Under the pieces are notes generated by a model. It saw only the letters and a program-made list of their open reading frames with translations. It had not been told where the DNA came from and made no database searches. The position numbers and the translations under genes are program-made. A DNA stretch of 55,000 nucleotides from Symbiodinium natans (lineage: Eukaryota; Sar; Dinophyceae; Suessiales; Symbiodiniaceae), in assembly GCA_905221605.1 (NCBI GenBank), contig CAJNDS010000396.1, positions 1-55,000 on the forward strand, given 5' to 3'. Below are positions 8,411-19,300 of the stretch, piece by piece. Position 1 is the first letter of the stretch; each line of letters opens with the position of its first letter.

Positions 8411-8440
8411 ATTGGGACCCAAACCCTATACAATTTCTAT

Positions 8441-8508
8441 AAACCCTAAACCCTAAACCCTAAACCCTAAACCCTAAACCCTAAACCCTAAACCCTAAAC
8501 CCTAAACT
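8441..8508 (+). repeat. Interstitial telomeric array 3, (CCCTAAA)n
   Basis: About nine units after the usual left border. The usual right flank is missing: the array runs straight into AAGCTTAAGCCTGAGTGCTC, where a different repeat begins. Confidence 0.95.
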
Positions 8509-10040
8509 CTAAGCTTAAGCCTGAGTGCTCAGCTTAAGCCTTCTCACGTACAGGAGCGTAACACACCTTGACGGGAATGTAAACAAATGACCTTCTAGTC
8601 TTACCTAGAGGTACATGGTAATTATAGAATATAATTACAGCCATTTACAGGTAAGTGCATGTCTGTATACAAATATTCGTTAATATTTCTATAGACAGTA
8701 CTGTCAGTACTAATACAAGAGTTATTTAATGCCCTAAAACCCTGACATCAAACCCGGATCAGAAAATGGACCCTCGAGTGCTCGTGGCCAGCCAAAGGCT
8801 TTGGAGCCAAAAATTACTCGGGAACAGCGCGTTTTTCTTTGTCTGGCCTTGCTAAACCGTGGTGGAAGCCAAAAATTACTCCAAAACGGTGCGTTTCTCT
8901 TTGTGTGGCCTCTCTGAAGCTCTTTCGAAGGTCTGAAGGAGGCTGAAAGCCTAGTTGAAGGTCCCAGGGAGGCTCCGTGGGGGGTACCCCAGGATTCGGG
9001 AAAAATGGCTCGATTCCCAGTTAATTTTAAATAGATTTTATATAGCGGAAATTACCCCCTCATTTTCTGGAATTGTAGCTTTCCTGTGGGGTAGCCCAGG
9101 AGAAGGGAAGCCACCCTAAGCCCCAGTCAAACCCGGATCAAAAAATGGACCCTCGAGTGCTTGTGGCCAGCCAAAGGCCTTGGAGCCAAAAATTACTCGG
9201 GAACAGCGTGTTTTTCTTTGTCTGGCCTTGCTACTCGTGGCCAGCCAAAGGCCTTGGAGCTAAAAATTACTCGGGGCAGTGCGTTTTTCTTGTCTGGCCT
9301 TGCGAAATCGTGGTTGAAGCCAAAAATTACTCCAAAACAGTGCGTTTCTCTTTGTGTGGCCTCTCTGAAGCTCTTTCGAAAGTCTGAAGGAAGCTGAAAG
9401 CTTTTTTTGAAGGTCCCAGGGAGGCTCCGTGGGGGGTACCCCAGGATTCGGGAAAAATGGCTCGATTCCCAGTTAATTTTAAATAGATTTTATATAGCGG
9501 AAATTAACCCCTCATTTTCTGGAATTGTAGCTTTCCTGTGGGGTAGCCCAGGAGAGGGGAAGCCACCCTAAGCCCCAGTCAAACCCGGATCAAAAAATGG
9601 ACCCTCGAGTGCTTGTGGCCAGCCAAAGGCCTTGGAGCCAAAAATTACTCGGGAACAGCGTGTTTTTCTTTGTCTGGCCTTGCTAAATCGTGCTTGGGGC
9701 CAAAAATTATTCCAAAACAGTGCGTTTCTTTGTGTGTAGCCTCTTTAAGTGCGTTTTTCTTTGTCTGGCCTTTCTAAATCGTGCTTGGAGCCAAAAATTA
9801 TTCCAAAACAAGGCGTTTTTCTGTGTGGGGTACCCCACAGGAGGGGTAAGCCCCCCTAAGCCACCCAAAGGCTTTAGCGAAGCCGACTTTCTAGTCTTAC
9901 CTAGAAGTAAATGGTAATTATGGAACATAATTACAGCCATTCACTGTGTCAGTGCATGGTCTATATACACATATTCTGAAATATCTTTACCAAACACTAT
10001 TATCAGTATTAACGACGCTTAAGAACTTAAGCGTCTTACA
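8500..10040. repeat. Composite repeat block with hairpin-bearing ends and repeated flanks
   Basis: Three internal copies start near 8745, 9123 and 9577 with CAAACCCGGATCA followed by AAATGGACCCTCGAGTGC, so periods are about 378 and 454 bp. Flanking the trio are diverged direct repeats of about 130 bp (8588-8715 and 9886-10013), both starting TTCTAGTCTTACCTAGA near their left ends. The left edge has a CTTAAG-containing inverted repeat (about 8507-8543). The right edge has a perfect 22-nt palindrome at 10,014-10,035. No coding frame of note. It may be a non-autonomous element or just nested duplications. Confidence 0.7.
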
Positions 10041-10166
10041 AATGCTTTGGGTGGCATCCTGGGGTGGGAGAAAGTAGAGCTCCATGTACATGACGGAACT
10101 CTTTTGCGCTGAAGGTTTCGGACGTCCGTCTTTCTTTCCATACACTACGCATGTTAAATCGACAAG

Positions 10167-10271
10167 CCCTAAACCCTAAACCCTAAACCCTAAACCCTAA
10201 ACCCTAAACCCTAAACCCTAAACCCTAAACCCTAAACCCTAAACCCTAAACCCTAAACCCTAAACCCTAAA
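10167..10271 (+). repeat. Interstitial telomeric array 4, (CCCTAAA)n
   Basis: About 15 units in the same orientation. The right flank AGACAAAATAAATAGAAATT is the module type; the left flank (GTTAAATCGACAAGC) is not. About 60 bp of diverged module sequence follow. Confidence 0.96.
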
Positions 10272-10429
10272 CAAGACAAAATAAATAGAAATTGTATGTG
10301 TTATCATTATGAATTTCCCAAGTTATTTGTCTGAGCCCTATTTTCCAATTTACTTAAACCTCCTTTGTCTGCTCGGATGCTCAATTTACTTAAACTCCTT
10401 TTTGCCTGGCCACGGATATTCAAATTTCC

Positions 10430-11747
10430 TGAAACCTGGGAGCTCTTTTCAGCACTGGGAGCTAATTTTGAGCTTTGAAAGCTAATTCTGAGCCTTGGGA
10501 GTTAACTTTGAAGGAGCTAGTTTTTTGCTTCTGGGAATTAAATTTGCATTCTGGGAGCGGATTTTGAGCTCCGGGAGCTAATGTTGAGCTCCGGGAATTA
10601 ATTTTGAAGTTCGGGAGCTAATTTGGAGCTTTGGGAGTTCATTTGGAGCTAATTTTGAGCTCCGGGAGTTAATTTTGAGCTCCGGGAGTTAATTTTGAGC
10701 TCTGGGAGCTAATTTTGAGCTCCGGGAGCTAATTTTGAGCTCTGGGAGCTAATTTTGAGCTCCGGGAACTAATTTTTGAAGTTCGGGAGCTAATTTGGAG
10801 CTTTGGGAGTTAATTTGGAGCTAATTTTGAGCTCCGGGAGTTAATTTTGAGCTCCGGGATTTGAGCTCTGGGAGCTAATGTTGAGCTCCGGGAGCTAATT
10901 TTGAGCTCCGGGAGCTAATTTTGAGCTTTGGGAGCTAATTTCGAGCCCAGGAGCTAATTTTAAGTTCCGGGAGCTAATTTTGAGCTTTGGGAGCCAATTC
11001 TGAGCTCCGGGAGCTAATTTTGAGCTTTGGGAGCTGGTTTTGGGCTCTGGGAGTTGATTTTGGAGCTCCGGGAGTTAATTTTGAGCCCCACAGGCTAATT
11101 TTGAGCTCCGGAACCTACTTTTGAGCTCTGGGAGCTAATTTGGAGCTTTGGGATTTAATTTTGAGTTCCGGGAACTAATTTTGGAGTTCCGCGAGTTAAT
11201 TTTGAGCTCCGGGAGCTAATTTTGAGCTCCGGGACTTAATTTTCAGCGTTGAGAGCTAATTTTGAGCTTTGAGAGCTAATTTTGAGCTCCGGGAGCTAAT
11301 TTTAAGCTCTGGGAGCTAATTTGAGCTAATTTTGAATTCCAAAAGCTAATTTTGAGCTCCGGGAGCTCATTTTGAGCTCCGGGAGCTAATTTTGAGCTCC
11401 TGGAGCTAATTTTGAGTTTGGGAGCTAATTTTGAGCTCAGCTTCGGGAGCTAATTTTGAAGTCTGGAAGCTAATTTTGAGCTCCGTGAGTTAATTTTGAG
11501 CTCCGCGAGCTAATTTTGAGGTCCGGGACTTAATTTTGAGCTTTGGGAGCTAATTTTGAGCTCCGGGAGCTAATTGAGCTTTGAGAGCTAATTTTGCGCT
11601 CCGGGAGCTAATTTTGAGCTCTGGGAGGTAATTTTGAGCACCAAGAGCCCGGAGATAATTTTGAGCATTCGGAGCTCCGGGAGCCAATTTTGAGCTCCGG
11701 GAGCTAATTTTGAGCTCTGGGAGCTAATTTTGAGCTTTGGGAGCTAA
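10430..11747. repeat. 20-21 bp minisatellite GGGAGCTAATTTTGAGCTCC
   Basis: Roughly 60 imperfect copies over 1.3 kb, with variants such as CTTTGGGAGCT, CTCTGGGAGCT and GAAGTTCGGGAGC. The unit contains the palindrome GAGCTC. The array decays towards its left edge and ends in a C-run near 11,749-11,760. Confidence 0.95.
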
Positions 11748-11788
11748 CCCCCCCCCCCCCACGCCGACCCTAAAACCTAAACTCTAAA

Positions 11789-11842
11789 AACAAAACTTTC
11801 GCTCAAAACGTTTCGCTCAAAACGTTTCGCTCAAAACTTATT
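11789..11842. repeat. Short 14-bp repeat remnant
   Basis: Four degenerate units related to ACGTTTCGGTCAAA (here TCGCTCAAAACGTT) directly before another module border at about 11,839. Confidence 0.9.
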
Positions 11843-11870
11843 GGGACCCAAACCCTATACAATTTCTATA

Positions 11871-11941
11871 AACCCTAAACCCTAAACCCTAAACCCTAAA
11901 CCCTAAACCTTAAACCCTAAACTCTAAACCCTAAACCCTAA
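11871..11941 (+). repeat. Interstitial telomeric array 5, (CCCTAAA)n
   Basis: About ten units, with some CTCTAAA and CCTTAAA variants, after the module border and ACAATTTCTAT. The satellite starts immediately at its end. Confidence 0.95.
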
Positions 11942-12442
11942 GTCCGGGGCGTGGAGTCCGGGGCGTCCCGTTTCAAACTAATGTTATATAGCTGAAACGG
12001 GACGCCCCGGACTCCACGAGCTTCGGAAGGCGCAGAGGGGGTGCGTGGAGCTAGACATCTCAATTTACAATCCTGGCGATCCATAAGTTCTGGGATGCAA
12101 AGAGTGGAGTCCGGGGCGCGGAGTCCGGGGCGTCCCGTTTCAAACTAATGTTATACAGCTGAAACGGGATGCCCCGGACTCCGCGAGCTTCGGAGGGCGC
12201 AGAGGGGGTGCGTGGAGCTAGCCTTTGTGACCAAAAATCTTGCCAGGCCTTGGAGCTAGTTTTGGCGCGAGCTATTTGGTCAGAGCTGCAACTTTATACC
12301 TTGCAAACCGCTCTGGCCCTCCCACAGAGGGATGGACATCTCAATTTACAATCCTAGCGATCCATGGGTTCTGGGATGCAAAGAGTGGAGTCCGGGGCGT
12401 GGAGTCCGGGGCGTCCCGTTTGAAACTAATGTTATTTAGCTG

Positions 12443-12950
12443 AAACGGGACGGCTCAACCCCCCATATCTGCACCTCGAGAAGGGGGTTGGGCCAACCCA
12501 TGGGGATACAGCCCCAAACCCAAAAACTGCCTCCTGCCCCATCTGGACCTCGAAGGGGGGGTTGGGTTTGCCCCAAACCCCCAAACCCAACAGCCCCCCA
12601 AACCCAACCACGCCCATCAGGACCCCCTAAACCCAACCCCAACACCTGGACCGAGAAGGGGGGGGTTGGGTTTGCTTAATACAGCCCCAAACCCTTCAAC
12701 CCAATCCCCCATCTCGACCCGAAGGGGGAGTTGCTTGAACTGCAGCTCCAAACCCCGAAAACCAACCGCCCCCCCCTGCGGTTGTTGGTTTGAAATACAG
12801 CCCCAAAGAACCCAAACCCCCCATCTGGACCCCGACAAAAGGGGGTTGGGTTAGCTGAAACCCCAAACCCCTAAAACCCCCCAGCTGGACCCCGAGACCC
12901 TAAACCCAAGGGTTGGGCCCCCTCCCCAGACCTCGAAACTGCCCCTAAAC
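12443..12950. repeat. Hairpin-forming CCCCAAACCC/GGGGGTTGGG repeats inside the satellite
   Basis: Four to five diverged units each pair a C-rich stretch such as CAACCCCCCAT, then CTGGACCTCGAG, with AGGGGGTTGGG about 15-25 nt later, so each can fold. Spacing is irregular, about 70-110 bp. It interrupts the satellite and is unrelated to it. Confidence 0.75.
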
Positions 12951-13385
12951 CTCATTTCAAGTTTTCTGTAAGCCCGGAGCTGCAAATAGCTACGAAGCAA
13001 AATCACTCCACCCTGTCGGAACTTTTCCGACATAGATGTCAGGAGCGCATGTCATCTGCAAGTCCCGCGCAAGAAGAAGTCACATTCCGAAACCGAAAGT
13101 CTTAGATGAGGTATATGTTTTTCCAGCGAAAGGCTTGCATACATCCGCCTATACGTTCGCGGGTCTGAGCGCTTTTAGTTTCGCACGTCCGTGTGCGCGT
13201 CAGTGGTTCATCGTGCCCGCGCGTCCGCATATCCGCGCGTTCGAGTCCGCATGTCCGCGCGTCCGCGCGTCCGCACGTCCGCCGCGTGTTCGGGCGTCCG
13301 CGCGTCCGCGTGTCCGCACGTCCGCGCGTCCGCACGCGTTCCTTTGCGCAAACCTTTGCAGCTATATAGTGTTCATGAGTGACTT
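12951..13385. other. Insert between satellite blocks, with CG-rich short repeats
   Basis: A GC-rich stretch with short repeats of CGCGTCCGCACGTC at about 13,220-13,340 gives long open frames on both strands (Arg/Ala/Pro-rich) purely from composition. The rest (12,951-13,180) is unique with no recognisable gene. The satellite resumes at about 13,395. Confidence 0.6.
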
Positions 13386-16300
13386 TACACCTTGCAAACT
13401 AATGTTATAGCTGAAACGGGACGCCCCGGCTCCGCGAGCTTCGGAGGGTGCAGAGGGGGTGCGTGGAGCTAGTCTTTGTGATCAAAAATCTTGCCAGGCC
13501 TTGGAGCTAGTTTTGGCGCGAGCTATTTAGTCAGAGCTGCAACTTTATACCTTGCAAGCCGCTCTGGCCCTCCCACAGAGGGATAGACATCTGAATTCAC
13601 AATCCTAGCGATCCATGGGTTCTGGGATGCAAAGAGTGGAGTCCGGGGCGTGGAGTCCGGGGCGTCCCGTTTCAAACTAATGTTATATAGCTGAAATGGG
13701 ACGCTCCGGACTCCGCGAGCTTCGGACGGTGCAGAGGGGGTGCGTGGAGCTAGTCTAAACATCTTGCCAGGCTTTGGAGCTAGTTTTGGCGCGAGCTATT
13801 TGATCAGAGCTGCAACTTTATACCTTGCAAACATCTCAATTTACAATCCTAGCGATCCATGGGTTCTGGGATGCAAAGAGTGGAGTCCGGAGCGTGGAGT
13901 CCGGGGCGTCCCGTTTCAAACTAATGTTATATAGCTGAAACGGGACGCCCCGGACTCTGCGAGCTTTCGGAGGCTGCAGAGGGGGTGCGTGGAGCTAGTC
14001 TTTGTGACCAAAAATCTTGCCAGGCCTTGGAACTAGTTTTGGCACGAGCTATTTGGTCAGAGCTGCAACTTTATACACTTTATACCTTGCAAACCGCTCT
14101 GGCCCTCCCACAGAGGGATAGACATCTCAATTTACAATCCTAGCGAAAGAGTGGAGTCCGGGCGTGGAGTCCGGGGCGTCCCGTTTCAAACTAATGTTAT
14201 ATAGCTGAGACGGAACGCCCCGGACTCCGCGAGCTTCGGAGGGTGCAGAGGGGGTGCGTGGAGCTAGTCTTTGTGACCAAAATTTTGGCAGGCCTTGGAG
14301 CTAGTTCTGGCGCGAGCTATTTGGTCAGAGCTGCAACTTTATACCTTGCAAACCGCTCTGGCCCTCCCACAGAGGGATAGACATCTCAATTTACAATCCT
14401 AGCGATCCATGGGTTCTGGGATGCAAAGAGTGGAGTCCGGGGCGTGGAGTCCGGGGCGTGGAGTCCGGGGCGTCCCGTTTCAAACTAATGTTATATAGCT
14501 GAAACGGGACGCCCCGGACTCCGCGAGCTTCGGAGGGCACAGAGGGGGTGCGTGGAGCTAGTCTTTGTGACCAAAAATCTTGCCAGGCCTTGGAGCTAGT
14601 TTTGGCGCGAGCTATTTGGTCAGAGCTGCAACTTTATACCTTGCAAACCGCTCTGGCCCTCCCACAGAGGGATAGACATCTCAATTTACAATCCTAGCGA
14701 TCCATGGGTTCTGGGATGCAAAAAGTGGAGTCCGGGGCGTGGAGTCCGGGGCGTGGAGTCCGGGGCGTCCCGTTTCAAACTAATGTTATATAGCTGAAAC
14801 GGGACGCCCCGGACTCCGCGAGCTTCGGAGGGAACAGAGGGGGTGCGTGGAGCTAGTCTTTGTGACCAAAAATCTTGCCAGTCCTTGGAGCTGGTCTTGG
14901 CGCGAGCTATTTGGTCAGAGCTGCAACTTTATACCTTGCAAACCGCTCTGGCCCTCCCACAGAGGGATAGACATCTCAATTTACAGTCCTAGCGATCCAT
15001 GGGTTCTGGGATGCAAAGAGTGGAGTCCGGGGCGTGGAGTCCGGGGGTGTCCCGTTTCAAACTAATGCGAGCTTCGGAGGGCGCAGAGGGGGTGCGTGGA
15101 GCTAGTCTTTGTGACCAAAAATCTTGCCAGGCCTTGGAGCTAGTAGCTTTTTGGTCAGAGCTGCAACTTTATACCTTGCAAACCGCTCTGGCCCTCCCAC
15201 AGAGGGATAGACATCTCAATTTACAATCCCAGCGATCCATGGGCTCTGGGATGCAAAGAGTGGAGTCCGGGGCATGGAGTCCGGGGCGTCCCGTTTCAAA
15301 CTAATGTTATATAGCTGAAACGGGACGCCCCGGACTCCGCGAGCTTCGGAGGGTGCAGAGGGGGTGCGTGGAGCTAGTCTTTGTGACCAAAAATCTTGCC
15401 AGGCCTTGGAGCTAGTTTTGGCGCGAGCTATTTGGTCAGAGCTGCAACTTTTTACCTTGCAAACCGCTCTGGCCCTCCCACAGAGGGATAGACATCTCAA
15501 TTTGCAATCCTAGGGACCCATGGGTTCTGGGATGCAAGGAGTGGGCGTGGAGTCCGGGGCGTCCCGTTTCAAACTAATGTTATATAGCTGAAACGGGACG
15601 CCCCGCCAGTCTTTGGAGCTATAGTTTTGGCGCGAGCTATTTAGTCAGAGCTGCAACTTTATACCTTGCAAACCGCTCTGGCCCTCCCACAGAGGGATAG
15701 ACATCTCAATTTACAATCCTAGCGATCCATGGGTTCTGGGATGCAAAGAGTGGAGTCCGGGGCGTGGAGTCCGGGGCGTCCAGTTTCAAACTAATGTTAT
15801 ATAGCTGAAACGGGACGCCCCGGACTCCGCGAGCTTCGGAGGGTGCAGAGGGGGTGCGTGGAGCTAGTCTTTGTGACCAAAAATCTTGCCAGGCCTTGGA
15901 GCTAGTTTTGGCGCGAGCTATTTGGTCAGAGCTGCAACTTTATACCTTGCAAACCGCTCTGGCCCTCCCACAGAGGGACAGACATCTCAATTTACAATCC
16001 TAGCGATCCATGGGTTCTGGGACGCAAAGAGGGGAGTCCGAGGCGTGGAGTCCGGGGCGCCCCGTTTCAAACTAATGTTATATAGCTGAAACGGGACGCC
16101 CCGGACTCCACGAGCTTCGGAGGGTGCAGAGGGGGTGTGTGGAGCTAGTCTTTGTGACCAAAAATCTTGCCAGGCCTTGGAGCTAGTCTTGGCGCGAGCT
16201 ATTTCGTCAGAGCTGCAACTTTATACCTTGCAAACCGCTCTGGCCCTCCCACAGAGGGATAGACATCTCAATTTACAATCCTAGCGATCCATGGGTTCTG

Positions 16301-19300
16301 GGATGCAAAGAGTGGAGTCCGGGGCGTGGAATCCGGGGCGTAGAGTCCGGGGCGTCCCGTTTCAAACTAATGTTATATAGCCGAAACGGGACGCCCCGGA
16401 CTCCACGAGCTTCGGAGGGCGCAGAGGGGGTGCGTGGAGCTCGTCTTTGTGACCAAGAATCTTGCCAGTCCTTGGAGCTAGTTTTGGCGCGAGCTATTTA
16501 GTCAGAGCTGCAACTTTATACCTTGCAAACCGCTCTGGCCCTCCCACAGAGGGATAGACATCTCAATTTACAATCCTAGCGATCCATGGGTTCTGGGATG
16601 CAAAGAGTGGAGTCCGGGGCGTGGAGTCCGGGGCGTCCCGTTTCAAACGAATGTTATATAGCTGAAACGGGACGCCCCAGACTCCACGTGCTTCGGAGGG
16701 TGCAGAGGGGGTGCGTGGAGCTAGTCTTTGTGACCAAAAATCTTGCCAGGCCTTGGAGCTAGTTTTGGCGCGAGCTATTTGGTCAGAGCTGCAACTTTAT
16801 ACCCTGCAAACCACTCTGGCCCTCCCACAGAGGGATAGACATCTCAATTTACAATCCTAGCGACCCATGGGTTCTGGGATGCAAAGAGTGGAGTCCGGGG
16901 CGTGGAGTCCGGGGCGTCCCGTTTCAAACTAATGTTATATAGCTGAAACGGGACGCCCCGGACTCCGCGAGCTTCGGAGGGCGCAGAGGGGGTGCGTGGA
17001 GCTAGTCTTTGTGACCAAAAATCTTGCCAGTCCTTGGAGCTAGTTTTGGCGCGAGCCATTTGGTCAGAGCTGCAACTTTATAGCTTGCAAACCGCTCTGG
17101 CCCTCCCACAGAGGGATAGACATCTCAATATACAATCCTAGCGATCCATGGGCTCTGGGATGCAAAGAGTGGAGTCCGGGGCGTGGAGCCCGGGGCGTCC
17201 CGTTTCAAATTAATGTTATATAGCTGAAACGGGACGCCCCGGACTCCGCGAGCTTCGAAGGGTGCAGAGGGGGTGCGTGGAGCTAGTCTTTGTGACCAAA
17301 AATCTTGCCAGGCCTTGGAGCTAGTTTTGGCGCGAGCTATTTGGTCAGAGCTGCAACTTTATGCCTTGCAAACCGCTCTGGGGGGGTGCGTGGAGCTAGT
17401 CGTTGTGTTCAAAAATCTTGGCAGGCCTTGGAGCTAGTTTTGGCGCGAGCTATTTGGTCAGAGCTGCAACTGTATACCTTGCAAACCGCTCCCATAGAGG
17501 GATAGACATCTCAATTTACAATCCTAGCGATCCATGGGTTCTGGGATGCAAAGAGTGGAGTCCGGGGCGTGGAGTCCGGGGCGTCCCGTTTCAAACTCAT
17601 GTTATATAGCTGAAACGGGACGCCCCGGACTCCACGAGCTTCGGAGGGCGCAGAGGGGGTGCGTGGAGCTAGTCTTTGTGACCAAAAATCTTGCCAGTCC
17701 TTGGAGCTAGTTTTTGCGCGAGCTATTTGGTCAGAGCTGCAACTTTATACCTTGCAAACCGCTCTGGCCCTCCCACAGAGGGATAGACATCTCAATTTAC
17801 ATTCCTAGCGATCCATGGGTTGTAGGATGCAAAGAGTGGAGTCCGGGGCGTGGAGTCCGGGGCGTCCCGTTTCAAACTAATGTTAGAAAGCTGAAACGGG
17901 ACGCCCCGGACTCCACGAGCTTCGGACAATCCTAGCGATCCATGGGTTCTGGGACGCAAAGAGTGGAGTCCGGGGCGTGGAGTCCGGGGCGTCCCGCGTC
18001 AAACCAAACGGGACGCCCCGGACTCCGCGAGCTTCGGAGGGCGCAGAGGGGGTGCGTGGAGCTAGTCTTTGTCACCAAAAATCTTGCAACTTTATCTCTG
18101 GCCCTCCCACAGAGGGATAGACATCTCAATTTACAATCCTAGCGATCCATGGGTTCTGGGACGCAAAGAGTGGAGTCCGGGGCGTGGAGTCCGGGGCGTC
18201 CCGTTTCAAACTAATGTTATATAGCTGAAACGGGACGCCCCGCACTCCCCAAAAATCTTGCCAGGCCTTGGAGCTAGTTTTTGCGCGAGCTATTTGGCCG
18301 CTCGGACCCTCCCACAGAGGGATAGACATCTCAATTTACAATCCTAGCGATCCATGGGTTCTAGGATGCAAAGAATGGCGTCCGGGGCGTGGAGTCCGGG
18401 GCGTCCCGTTTCAAACTCATGTTATATAGAGCTGAAACGGGACGCTCCGGACTTCACGAGCTTCGGAGGGCGCAGAGGGGGTGCGTGGAGCTAGTCTTGT
18501 GACCAAAAATCTTGCCAGGCCTTGGAGCTAGTTTTGGCGCGAGTTATTTGGTCAGAGCTGCAACTTTATAGCTTGCAAACCGCTCTGGCCGTCCCGTTTC
18601 AAACTAGTGATTATATAGCTGAAACGGGACGCCCCGGACTCCACGAGCTTCGGAGGGCGCAGAGGGGGTGCGTGGAGCTAGTCTTTGTGACCAACAATCT
18701 TGCCAGGCCTTGGAGCTAGCTTTGGCGCGGGCTATTTGGTCAGAGCTGCAACTGTATACCTTGGAAACCGCTCTGGCCCTCCCACAGAGGGATAGACATC
18801 TCAATTTACAATCCGAGCGATCCATGAGTTCTAGGATGCAAAAGAGCGGCGTCCGGGGCGTGGAGTCCGGGGCGTCCCGTTTCAAACTAATGTTATATAG
18901 CTGAAACGGGACGCCCCGGACTCCACGAGCTTCGGAGGGCGCAGAGGGGGTGCGTGGAGCTAGTCTTTGTGACCAAAAATCTTGCCAGGCCTTGGAGCTA
19001 GTTTTGGCGCGAGCTATTTGGTCAGAGCCGCAACTTTATACCTTGCAAACCACTCTGGCCCTCCCACAGAGGGATAGACATCTCAATGTACAGTCCTAGC
19101 GATCCATGGGTTACAGGATGCAAAGAGTGGCGTCCGGGGCGTGGAGTCCGGGGCGTTTCACTAATGTTATATAGCTGAAACGGAACGCCCCGGACTCCAC
19201 GAGCTTCGGAGGGCGCAGAGGAGGCGCGCGGAGCTAGTCTTTGTGACCAAGATCTTGCCAGGCCTTGGAGCTAGTTTTGGCGCGAGCCATTTGGTCAGAG

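Larger units (their letters stand above)
6713..8440 (+). repeat. Tandem subtelomeric modules, two full copies
   Basis: Copy 1 runs from about 6713 to 7684 and copy 2 from 7685 to about 8409; a third starts at 8410. Order within a module: border GGGACCCAAACCCTATA, motif ACAATTTCTAT, CCCTAAA array, AGACAAAATAAATAGAAATT, a unique part with a 13-bp inverted repeat, a CAGCCC-rich array, then 14-bp repeats of ACGTTTCGGTCAAA leading into the next border. The two copies differ mainly in array lengths, so they duplicated recently. Another left border starts the array at 11,871, and a diverged one lies at 26,525-26,580. Confidence 0.9.

Noticed and set aside
7134-8449. Pro/Gln-rich plus-strand frames and Gly-rich minus-strand frames in the modules
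   Set aside because: They exist because CAGCCC and ACGTTTCGGTCAAA arrays lack stops. The shared first 30 residues reflect module duplication, not shown selection.
6738-11941. CCCTAAA arrays as a true chromosome end
   Set aside because: All five are internal, with long unrelated sequence on both sides, so they are interstitial in this assembly.
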